A stretch of 64,000 bases of DNA from Laccaria trichodermophora (lineage: Eukaryota; Basidiomycota; Agaricomycetes; Agaricales; Hydnangiaceae). Where the stretch lies: the NCBI GenBank assembly GCA_018417955.1, contig JACTVC010000013.1, forward strand, positions 1,014,633-1,078,632, in the 5' to 3' direction. The notes beneath the pieces were generated by a model that did not search any database, was not told where the DNA came from, and was given only the letters and a program-made list of their open reading frames with translations. Positions 1 to 9,727 of the stretch are shown here, piece after piece. The position numbers and the translations under genes are program-made. Numbering within the stretch: the stretch's first letter is position 1; every line of letters begins with the position of its first letter.

Positions 1-2197
1 GCGGCAGGACAGCGATTTGATCAGGACTGGGCAGTTGAATGGAAGGACGTCCTGGAAATGGATATTTTTGACCATGCCATCATGCCTGAGATTGTTAACA
101 AACTCAAATTGGAACCAGAACGCGACAACGCTGTGTGGACTTATCGACTAGATATAATAACATCTACAAGTGAGCTTTTCCACACTACCGCTACACTTAC
201 TCTGAAATGCAATTTAGACCAAGGGCGAGAGGTTTTGCTCGGCGTCCCAAATGTCATGCGCGATCTTGTTCAGATACTCGAATCTGCAGTACCAGAGACC
301 CGAAAGTGTGTTACTAAAGTACTGGAAGACCTGGAGATGTTCTTGTATGGAGAGTGTAAGTATATATCTTATAACCGAAGAGATCCTTGCTAAGTCAAGT
401 ATTATAGCCTCTGAAATCCCGAAGGATGATCTGGAGGAGGCCATTTCCTACCACAGGGAAGCACTCACCTGTCGGCTTGATAAACACCCAGGTCGCTGTA
501 GTTCCCTTAACAGCCTCGCGATGTACCTCCAGGCTCGGTTTAACAAGCTGTCTTCCAAAGACGATCTAGACGAGGCGATCGGATGTTACCGTGAAGTACT
601 TGATTTACGCCCTTCTGACCACCCAGATTATTGCATGTCTCTTACCAACTTGGCCAATACTCTTTTTGCCCGTTACGACTATTCGAGAGTGATGAAGGAT
701 CTCAATGAGGCGGTGGTATGCTATACGGAAGCAGCCGATTCCCGTCCTCTTGGCCACCCAGGGCGTTACAACAATCTTGCGAAGGCTCTCCAGGCTCGCT
801 TCAACCGTTTGGGTGATTTAGGTGATCTACAGGAGGCGATCGAATACGATTATCAGGCTCTCGATTTACGTCCCCCCAAACACCCAGGCCGCTCCCACGC
901 GCTAAGCAAACTAGCCAATGCCCTTCTTGCCCGCTACGAGCAAACAAGCATGATGGGAGATCTGGATGAAGCAATCGAATGCAGCCGCGAAGTCCTCGAA
1001 CTACGGCCGCCTGGCAACCTAGATCGTTCCAGTGCGCTCAATAACCTTGCCACTGCTATTCTTGCCCGCTACGAGCAGCTAGGAAGGGAGAAAGACCTGA
1101 CAGATGCAATCACGTTTTATCGTGACGCTCTCGCTCTCCAAACCCAAGGCCCCTCATATCGTCCCTTTCCTCTCAGTAATCTTGCCAGTGCTCTCCTCGC
1201 TCTTTATCAGCACTCGGGTGATATGAAAGACCTGAAAGAGGCAATCAAACTTCACAATGATAGCCTTTATCTCTATTCTTCTGATCACCCAGGATACACA
1301 CTCTACTCTTCTGATCACCCAGGGTACTCCCACTCCCTCAACAATCATGCCAATGGCCTTTATCTGGGATATTTGCACTCAGGCAATTTGGAAGATCTGA
1401 ATCAAGCAATAAAGGACTATCTTGAAGTGCTGGAGCTCTGCCCTCGTGGTCAGCTGGACCGCCCCAGCTGCCTTAACAACCTCGCGAATGCTCTACTTAC
1501 TCGCTATAAACAGTCAAGTAGCGAAGAAGATTTAAATGGGGCAATCGAGCACCACCGCGAAGCGCTTGGTATTTGTCGTCCTGGCCATGTCGGCCGTTCG
1601 AATTGCCTACAAAGTCTTGCCATCTCTTTAATTGCACGGTTTGACCTATCCGACAAAATGGTCGATTTAGAAGAAGCCATCAGCCGTCTCCGTGAGGCAC
1701 TCATTTTACGTCCGCTTCATCCAGGCCGTTTCACTTCCCTCGACGACCTCGCTACTGCTATTTTCACTCGCTTCAACAAGTTGCATGAGATGGATGACCT
1801 GGATGAGATGGGTGATCCGGATGAGCTGGGTGATCTGGATGAGGCGATAGAGTTTCACCGTGAAGCACTCGCTTTACGCCCTCCTGGTCACCGGGCCCGT
1901 TTCGAACCTTTGCAAAAACTCGCCTTTGCTATTGTTGAGCGGTATAAGCGGCTGCGCAGCGAGGATGATTTGAACGATGCCATTCTATATGTCCGGGAAG
2001 CAATTGAGCTTTGTCCCCCTGACGACACAGATCTTCACGAACTTCTCATTGACCTTGAACTAGCTCTTAGCAAGGAGAAGTTGGGGCAAACTGAGGACCT
2101 GGTGCAATCCCACCATGGGCTTGATGAGGAGTTGCCTGTGATTGAACAGCAAAGCGATCCGTTACAAGCCGCGCAGACTTTGGACCTCCAACAGTGA
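1..2197 (+). CDS. TPR-array protein, 5' end outside window
   Basis: The frame is open from base 1, so the start codon lies upstream. Exon 1 ends at 355. A 52 bp intron (356-407, GTAAGT...TATAG) restores the frame into a long exon that stops at 2197. From about 424 there are roughly twelve tandem repeats of 44-50 residues with the pattern DLxEAIxxxxEALxLRPPxHPxR...LxNLAxALxARY, a tetratricopeptide array expected to form a helical protein-binding solenoid. In basidiomycetes such arrays often precede a CHAT protease-like domain. Here the protein ends in a short acidic/Gln-rich tail without one. The roughly 115-residue N-terminal segment before the repeats is unrecognised. Two in-frame micro-duplications are visible: a YSSDHPGY unit doubled at about 1274-1330, and an acidic DE(M/L)GD stretch at about 1785-1850. 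The repeat class is sure; the cellular role is unknown. Confidence 0.85.
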
Positions 2198-2534
2198 ACC
2201 GTAGGCAATGTTCCTTTTGTTTGACATGACTGAATTCTGTTTACGGAGTATACTGCTACGATACCATGGCGTTGTATCTAGATAATATCAATGCCAGTTC
2301 CCTGATTAAAGGAAGAAGTTAGAAACACCTGTACCAGGATTCAGTAGCCTCAATAATGTTTTTTTGACAAACGAGCGTGCGTAAAATAAAAAGTCCAGGC
2401 GTACATTACTCTCAATACAGGGGTAGGATGTTATGTAAATGTAGAATAGAATGTCCGAGAGTCAGTAAGTAGCGTGTCCGTTGAGTAGTTTACGCCCTGT
2501 AAATCTCAAGGCCCGAGTCGTCCCCGTAAACCCC
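2198..2534. other. Intergenic, converging 3' ends
   Basis: This AT-rich stretch lies between two convergent genes, the TPR protein and the lectin. AATAAA-like runs near 2385 could serve as polyadenylation signals. I see no gene. Confidence 0.6.
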
Positions 2535-4371
2535 TCAAGGTGCAGGGGTAGCACCAGGGAAAACCGGGTCCTCATACCGCCTCTCAAACCCATTCTCACG
2601 ACGCCGAACAGCGGGCGCCACAGAGACCGTCGGAAGGGTCTTGCAACCTGAGCTAGCGGGCGCCGGGTGTGCGGCTGGTGTGGGTTTGGTGCCCTGGTAC
2701 CATGTGCTGGTGCCATAGACACCCATTGGGAGGCTAAAAAAATGTGAGATTGGGTTAGTGAGGGGGAACGAGGGACTAACGCATCATCGCCAACGCAGTT
2801 CTCGAATGTCCCTGCGTTGTAGTTGGCGGGCATGTTCTAGATTCCGAGGGTTAGCTACTGGAGTGAGTGAGGGAGATAAGAAGGAAATGTACCCAGTAGC
2901 ATCCCATGACATCGTAGATGTGGTTACACAAGGATGTGGCTTTGGGGCCGACACAAGCGCGGAAACAGAACTCGCCGTCGGAGATGAAGGAGGTCCATTC
3001 GTGGTATTGTTGGCCTGTACCGAAGGAGTTGCCGTAAACCAGACCACCAACTAAGACGAAATACGTTATTATCATTCCGCACACTCCAAAGGGTATAAAA
3101 CACTTACTAGGATTACCCCTGCCTACAATCGCACAAATGAAATAAATCAGCTCGGTAGATCAAAAAAGCACCAAATAAAAAAACGCACCATCTGCACCCC
3201 TGTTATCCAACTCGCCTCCATAATCGCCCTTGGGTACGTTGATCTTGGTGAAATCACCAACACCAGTGACCTGGACGTAATCGGGCGTCTTGACGAAATG
3301 AACACCTTTCAGAGCGCCGTTGGGGATGGTACGCGTGCCGCGTCCAGACTTGGTGCACCATGCGACTTCGATTTGTTCCGTGTCTCCAATGGTACCGGGT
3401 GTGGCTGCAAAAAGAAGTTACATATATAATGGGAGCGGAAATAAACGAGGAAAAGACATACGTGGTGCCCAGAGACAAAAGTCATCAGCGGCACTATGCG
3501 TGGGACAACGTTAGGAGGTCCATATATGCGCAAAAAGAACAATAGGGAACGTACTTGATCCAAACAGTTTGACATTTCGAAGTCTGGCTGGACCCAGTAC
3601 CGCAGTTATTCGTGCCGTACTGGCCGTTCTGGGATTGAGCGGGAAGGGCGTTTACCATGTAGCCGGTGTTCCAGAATTGGTTGGGGTTCTTGTAGGAGCA
3701 GGTCCAGACTTGGATCTATGCGCGTGTATTTAGTATTCAGGGGTAATAGATGAAGGTGGAGAAGCAGGCTTACGCGATTACCATCGCTTTGAACGCCATC
3801 GGTGACGTCCACGCATTTGTTCTTGTTCGTCCACTTGAGGGTGTTATCCCACTACGTACAAACGCACAATCATCAGCCCCTGCGCTATGACGGATAGAGA
3901 AAGCAAATAAGTACCACAGAGTACTGCCACTGCTGGTTAGCATTATTGGTAGAACAAGTCCAGATTTGCAATTTAGTCCCGTCGCTGTTCTTGCCGTCGG
4001 TTACGTCGAGACACTTGTTGCCAAAAACGGTGACCGTAGTGCCGGTAAAAATCCATTTCTGAGCTGCGGCGCCGGTGCAGCCTTGGAGGGTGACAGCAGC
4101 ACCATCGGTATTGGACGACGCGGTCAGGCACTTTCCTGGCAGGAGTGAATGGTAAATTCGGATCAATGAGGGGGAGTTTGAAGGTGAACGCACCGTTGTT
4201 GAGGACAGTCTGGAGGAGCAATTCTCCCTTGAACCTTCACAAAAAAAGATAGGCGGGTAAGCCAAAGACGGATCGCAACACCAGTCAAACGACGTACGCA
4301 GGGGTTTGTGCTCCAACAGAGGCGGCGAGGAGGAGAGAAGCCGCGAAGGCTTCGAGAAGGAGGGAACGCAT
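2535..4371 (-). CDS. Secreted ricin-B-type (beta-trefoil) lectin with Cys-rich C-terminal domain
   Basis: The start at 4371 opens a classic signal peptide (MRSLLLEAF... ending SVGAQTP). I can join about nine exons by GT-AG introns, for example 4235-4297, 4136-4193 and 3852-3914. The mature N-terminal third carries the trefoil signature: GKCLTASS, QKWIF, GNKCLDVTDG, LQIWTC, NQQWQYS, KCVDVTDG, IQVWTC and NQFW. These are the QxW/CLD repeats of carbohydrate-binding module 13. A second domain follows, starting near DDFCLWAPP, passing through GDFTKINVP and GGLVYG, and ending with Cys-rich HEWTSFIS, CNHIYDVMGC and NMPANY motifs. A Pro/Ala-rich, basic tail closes the protein. It is likely an extracellular glycan-binding protein. 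I cannot name the second domain, but its uninterrupted frame across small exons argues that it is real. No toxin catalytic chain is present. Confidence 0.85.
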
Positions 4372-4919
4372 ACAGTTAGGTTGTGGTAGTAGGATGTAAA
4401 AGAACGTGGGGGTAGTGACGATGCACTGCTGAGTCGGAGGGGGGGAAAAAGTCGACGCGGGTCGGCACAGACAAAGCCTGAACCCGTTGTTCTTATATCT
4501 TGCATTTGGGCACCATGCATCACCAGGTCCAGGGACTGCATTAAATTTGAAAAGAAGAGGGGCTACATCAATCAGATCCTTCGAGATGCGAATAAACGGA
4601 TTCGAACTTCGTTGAGCTCCATATCACTCGTAAAACGGTCTGGTCTTGCAAAGGAAGTCAATGTGGCGGCAAAACGCGTCGCCCGTTTTTCCGTCGGCGC
4701 CCTACGACTTTACACTGCCACTAAGCGCATCATAACCGTCGAAACAGCTCGCTTCAAGTACTCGTGCATTTACGATCACAACATTTTATCTGATTTCCAT
4801 AATTTGTACATACATTGTCTCCCAACTCTCAGATACAACACTTTGATGCGAGGATCAGAGCACCCGCAAACGAAGTAAAAAATCACCGGCCAGCGGCCAA
4901 GAGAGGGGTCCTCGTCAAC

Positions 4920-4969
4920 AGTGACTTGAGAGTCACTGTCCACCAACGGTAGGGGTCACGAATGATCCC
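4920..4969. repeat. Hairpin-bearing direct repeat, copy 1
   Basis: This copy begins with a short palindrome (AGTGACT...AGTCACT) followed by TGTCCACCAACG and GAATGATCCC. It matches 5081-5131 at most positions. The function is unknown. Confidence 0.7.
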
Positions 4970-5080
4970 CGACTGCACTGTGCTGGAAGCCAGCCAACGG
5001 GCCAGCTTCGACACACAGGCAATCCCTTCCAAATAGAAAACACCCAACTCGGAAACGGAAAAGGACATGCCGTTATGCGG

Positions 5081-5131
5081 CAGTGACTAAAAAGTCACTG
5101 TCCACCAACGATAGGAATCACGAATGATCCC
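5081..5131. repeat. Hairpin-bearing direct repeat, copy 2
   Basis: This is the second copy of the 50 bp unit at 4920-4969. Its palindrome is longer (CAGTGACT...AGTCACTG), with the same TCCACCAACG and CACGAATGATCCC tail. Confidence 0.7.
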
Positions 5132-8100
5132 AGAGCATGCATGGTTCGTCAACCGCATCGAGCTTGACACGACAGAGGATGAAGAGGGGGGACTCAACCG
5201 TTACACTGGTTCATCCGTCAATACAATGGCTGGGACAAAGACAAGATACTTAGCGTTGAAGGAACCTCAAAGAGCAACTGAGGCATGCTCAACGAATGAG
5301 CGGGGTGGAAAAAATTGGGACAGCAGATAATGTCCGAAACTCGAGCACGCACACGGACCCACCTCAGCACCCAGAGGATGCCAGAGGTCGGATGCGGTGA
5401 GTAACGATGAACAATGAGATACACCACAACAACGCCATAAACCGACACCTCCTCGTGCGCGGACAACCAAACCAAATTGCTGACTCTCAATGCTCCCCTG
5501 TCAACCCAGCGATAATGCTCGACAAAGGCAGCGTATGCACGTAGTGCATATGAAGTGTGTGATGATGTTTCATCCATCGACAGATCTGTGTGAGAATGCT
5601 GTGTGCGATGTGTTTGTAGAACGACAACTTGTGACTGTTGTGATGAGCGACAACGAGTTCTGTTGCGCTGCTGCTCTTTACCCAGTGTGTTCACCGGGTG
5701 CGAAATGGACCTGGAGTCAGGTAGTGACCGCTTTGGGTCAGGTTCCATACGTGGTATGGCGTAGCGTCGGAGATCCGCAGGGAATCAACAGTAAAGGCTA
5801 CCACGCAGCAGCTTCGAACTGCGGATAGTACGCGCTTAGAGCACGCTCTAGGCGCCCATGGTAGGACCCCCCGAAAAGGGGCCTGAGCAGCTAGGACAAA
5901 GGAGGCGGAGCCATCCTCCGCATAGCCACTCGATAGGAGCAAGATTTTGTGTCCGGTAGGTTGATACATCTGTGACGGTAGATGATGGTACTCCGTCGAT
6001 TCACCGCGAGGCTGATGAGGCCCCTTGATGTGCGTCGATAGAGATGTCGTAGTGGTGTCTGGCGATGAGTGTATAGAGTGTGCCGCTGGCCTTCCAGATG
6101 GAAAGACACGGCGGTGAGGACATGTGCCCGCTCGCGAGAATAGAGGCTTAGCTGCGAACAGCTAGCATCTTATGTGGAACGAGCATCGTAAGACTGAGTC
6201 TGCTGTCGATGATGGGAGTTCAGTTGAAAGGTGCAATGTTGAACAAAGCGTGAAACAAAAGGCAGTTTTGAGTTTCCGCCTCAAACTCTAATCCCAAAAC
6301 GGGAAGCCACGCAGAAACCAAACAAACCGATGTTTGGTTGTGATTTCGTGCTCCCCCCTGCTCGCCCTCCATGGTTCCAACTCGACGACGACTATTTACA
6401 GGAGCTCGCCAGCCTCATCCCCTACACGACCTCCATTGTAAAGGTCTTTCCCACATTCACTACTGCTATTAACGCGTTGCTAACGAGCATTCTTTCGGCG
6501 ACAGATCATAATACAACATAATCCTTGCAACAAAAACCCGCCGCTCCGAATATGAAAACGCTAGCCCTTGATTATCATGCAACTTCTTATGAAGCACTCG
6601 GAAGGGCGATACAGGGCGGGCGATGTTTTGCCCCCGGCGGTGGGTCGCAAGCCTCAGAAAGCGTCGAGCGTTGAAGGGAAGCGGCTCGTGGAATGCTGAG
6701 GTGAAGGGCGGGATTTGGTAGGCAGTTAAAGCACAATTGCAGGTGAGTTCCCTATGAGCTTCCTAGATCAACGTTTCAAGGCGGCGTCGACGGCCCTTGT
6801 ATTGTTATTAAAGAAACATCATGTCTACATCAGTTGCAAGCAGAATACTAGAATTTCTGCTTGAAAATGTTGTCCCTTTTCTCTCTTTTTAAACACATTT
6901 TGAAGGCTGCAAGGAAATATAGTAGCTTGTATTCCAATAATCCCAGTGCCGAGCCACAGGACTTTGACAAAATCGCCCGCGTTTCTAAAAATAAGGTGGC
7001 TTCCCATTTTGGGATTAAGGTTTGAGGCGGAAAGTGAACAACTAACAAAAGGTAGTTGCGTATTTGGTGGTGTGTGGCAAAATGAGACGACATCAACAAA
7101 TCTCCGTTTCAAGAATCAAGATCAAGATCGCTGTAACATTCAATCTATCAGCCTTCTTGCCTCATGCACGAATTCCATATCGTCGTCAACTTCACGCGCA
7201 CAACTTCGCTACTTATCATATCTCTGGTACAGATTTTTTTAAAGGATGCATCGGAATCAATCCTAGAAATCTGTTTGCAGGTTTGGTAAGTCGTAGGATT
7301 GGGAAGACGGCGTTGGACGGCGGAGTTGTGACTTGTGAGTCCATAAATTTCAACGCGTGTCGTTTCATTCCTTGACACCCGCTCCTCGACTTACAAGTTT
7401 ATTGACCAATTGTGGACCACGCGTTTAAGAGAAGTAAGTCCTGAACTTCACTTGATTTAAGTTCAAGGAGAATTACATTGACAGTGTGCAATTCATTGAA
7501 AAAATTAATCTGTAAGTACTTGCGAGTACAAATCAGGAACAAACGCAAGCATGCTCAGCGTTATCTTATCCGATCTCTAGGGACGACCACAAACTCATCG
7601 CGGAGTGAGTTCCAGGGGCTTTTGGACCCATCACGTGAGCGAGTCCAGATCCTAATATCAGACCTCATAACTGTTGCCGGCGGAATTTCTTGAGCCTCGA
7701 CTTCTTCCTTCTCAATTTACCCGCTGAACGCCATGCGCGGTCCTCCAGGTTCACCCGTCCCCAACGGCCGATTTTTCCCAACAACATTTGGACCAGGCCA
7801 GCTTAGAGACAGCTAGGCAGCGCACAGAGCCCCACTTACCCAAATCGGGAAGACCAAGAAGGCCTGGAAGGAATCATTCGAGGGTTGGAATGAGGATTGG
7901 AAGATGGGAGAACGACGTTCGTATGACGATGGTTGGCTCTGTGGAACATTCCAGTTTGTTCGTTACCCCCCCCCTCCCCCCCAACAATTGCTTCCGTGAA
8001 GAACGATGACATCCTTGTTGAAGCCTTGTTAAGGCTAGAAGACCCTCAAAATTTACCTCGTGTCCTCACGAAGATCCAGTCCAGTGTCAGAAAAGTGACG

Positions 8101-8427
8101 TGACTTGTCCGAGCTTACTCGCTTCCTCGTAACTGGCACAGCCGTGTGGACGTATTGGGAGGCACCCATCGTCGACGTAGCCATTGACGCCGACAGCAAC
8201 TGTACCATGAGTCCTGTGACGGAACTCCCAGCAGAGCTTAAAGCAGAAGCGGAAAGCGAAGCGTCAATCGATCAAGTGGAGCAAAACGTCATCGATAGTG
8301 CAAAAAAGAAGTAGGTGCTTATTTAGTTAGCGTACCGTATCCTTGCCAACCTTTTATCCTCCAGCCGCCATTGTCACTCCCTTCGCAGCTCTCTTTACTC
8401 TCTACCACATCCTCATCATCGCGGCCA

Positions 8428-8898
8428 ATGCCTTCAATCGAACATCTCACCTTCCACTCGCCTTCATCTGAAATTATAGGCACCCCTTTCGACACAAACT
8501 CCTCTCCTTTTGAATATCCTTTCCCAGATACCTCTGATTCTGACTCGCCCACGTCTCCTCAGCTGATATCTCCAGCATTCGCGTCTCTGGCCTCGGGAGC
8601 TTCTGCGTCGCGTCTCACAGCACTCCTACCATCCCTCCCAGCCCCTACACTCACCTTGCCCGATCACTCAACCACCCATCCGAAAATGCTCATCACCAAT
8701 CCCCCTGTCCCACCTAGCTTACTGAAAAAGGGCCATCGGTGGAGCTTAAACTTAAAGGGCAGACGAAAGAACAGCCCCACGACTGTCACGACGCAGCAGC
8801 AGCAGCACCCACCCAGCACCACTCCAGAGAGATGTGGGAGCTTCGAAGCTACCCAGCGTCAAATCCTGACGCAACCACCATCACCGCCTATTGGATGA
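8428..8898 (+). CDS. Possible small Ser/Pro-rich protein, unknown function
   Basis: This 156-codon frame opens at the first ATG in frame (8428, MPSIEHLTFHSPS). The product is rich in Ser, Pro and Thr, with a basic patch near residue 100 (LLKKGHRWSLNLKGRRKNS) and a short Gln run. No known domain is visible. The frame continues upstream of the ATG, so an upstream exon is possible. Composition alone does not separate this from a chance open frame in C-rich DNA. The basic patch inside a low-complexity chain resembles nuclear or disordered fungal proteins. Confidence 0.4.
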   Translation: MPSIEHLTFHSPSSEIIGTPFDTNSSPFEYPFPDTSDSDSPTSPQLISPAFASLASGASASRLTALLPSLPAPTLTLPDHSTTHPKMLITNPPVPPSLLKKGHRWSLNLKGRRKNSPTTVTTQQQQHPPSTTPERCGSFEATQRQILTQPPSPPIG

Positions 8899-9460
8899 AT
8901 AACCCCTTTTCCTCTTTTTGTTGAAAATCCAACTTCACGGTAGAGGGACGAGTCAGTGTGCGCGCCTTACATCCGCTGGCCCGCTGTTCTTAAACCGAAA
9001 CAAGGCAATCACCTCGCAGGTCGAGGTCCTGGACACGATAATCGCACATCGCCACATACACAAGCAGGCGAAGCATTTGCTGATCATGCGCAGGATACAT
9101 ACACGAAATGATGCGAACAACACTCCTTCTGTCTCTGAACATTGTTGTACTTTTCATTCTCCGTTGTGTTGTTCACGAACCCATTGACTCTCATACAACC
9201 CAACAAGCCTTTTTCACTTGTCACTCATACTGTCCTCGTCGTAGCGCTTTTCCGCTGCTTTTATATCCCACCAACCCCTCCCATTCATCGGAACCATACA
9301 CTATTCCGATATGCAAGTACATACATAGTGCTATCATACACGGTCAATGTACGAAATGTATTTTCCCCCTCGTTGATTTAAGAATGTGGTGATGGTTCTT
9401 ATTCGGACATTGACCAGATTTAGACGGAACAAATTGCATAATGTAGCGTACCACACTAAG
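8899..9460. other. Intergenic, upstream of tRNA
   Basis: C/A-rich spacer between the doubtful small gene and the tRNA-Thr. I see no motif or gene I can support. Confidence 0.5.
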
Positions 9461-9543
9461 TCCTTCTTAGCTCAGTTGGTAGAGCGCGTCACTAGTACCT
9501 GCATACAATGACGAGGTCAGTCGTTCAAGTCGGCTAGAAGGAA
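9461..9543 (+). tRNA. tRNA-Thr (anticodon AGT) with short intron
   Basis: A full cloverleaf can be folded. Acceptor stem TCCTTCT (9461-9467) pairs with AGAAGGA (9536-9542), with discriminator A at 9543. D-arm is GCTC...GAGC (9470-9485). Anticodon stem CGTCA (9487-9491) pairs with TGACG (9509-9513). T-arm AGTCG / TTCAAGT / CGGCT spans 9519-9535. The anticodon AGT is at 9494-9496. About 10 extra bases (9498-9507) sit one base 3' of the anticodon, the canonical position for a nuclear tRNA intron. The exact intron borders are inferred. Confidence 0.88.
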
Positions 9544-9727
9544 ATGTTGAGTATGGACAACCTTCATGTATTTTCCCAAGGCTGAGCCTGGTGAAAGCAA
9601 ACTCTATACATATTCCCGCTAGCACAATTTTTGACCTTTGTTAAATGGTAACACATACACTATATATGTAGGTAAACAATTTAATGTTCGATCGTACCGC
9701 CAATAAAAGAGAAAACACCACTGCTCC

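Larger units (their letters stand above)
4372..8427. other. 4 kb gene-poor region
   Basis: I found no convincing coding sequence. Open frames exist, including a 176-codon one at 5218-5748 on the minus strand and short ones at 6330-6521, but none shows a recognisable motif or coherent splicing. The left end contains a hairpin-bearing direct repeat (4920-4969 and 5081-5131). A C-rich homopolymer lies near 7967-7982. The last 300 bases (8105-8314) are open on the plus strand without a good ATG and could be an upstream exon of the next gene. Confidence 0.5.

Noticed and set aside
1..2197. CHAT or NACHT domain attached to the TPR array
   Set aside because: No such motif lies between the last repeat and the stop; anything upstream is outside the window.
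5218..5748. 176-codon minus-strand frame in the gene-poor region
   Set aside because: It has a proper ATG but no domain, signal peptide or biased composition. Its His/Arg/Val-rich pattern looks like chance or a decayed repeat.
6012..6019. CTGATGAG, the core string of hammerhead ribozymes
   Set aside because: No matching GAAA core or pairing stems follow at the needed distance.
6330..6521. 63-codon plus-strand frame with ATG
   Set aside because: Too short, no motif, no splicing partner; expected by chance in a 4 kb gap.
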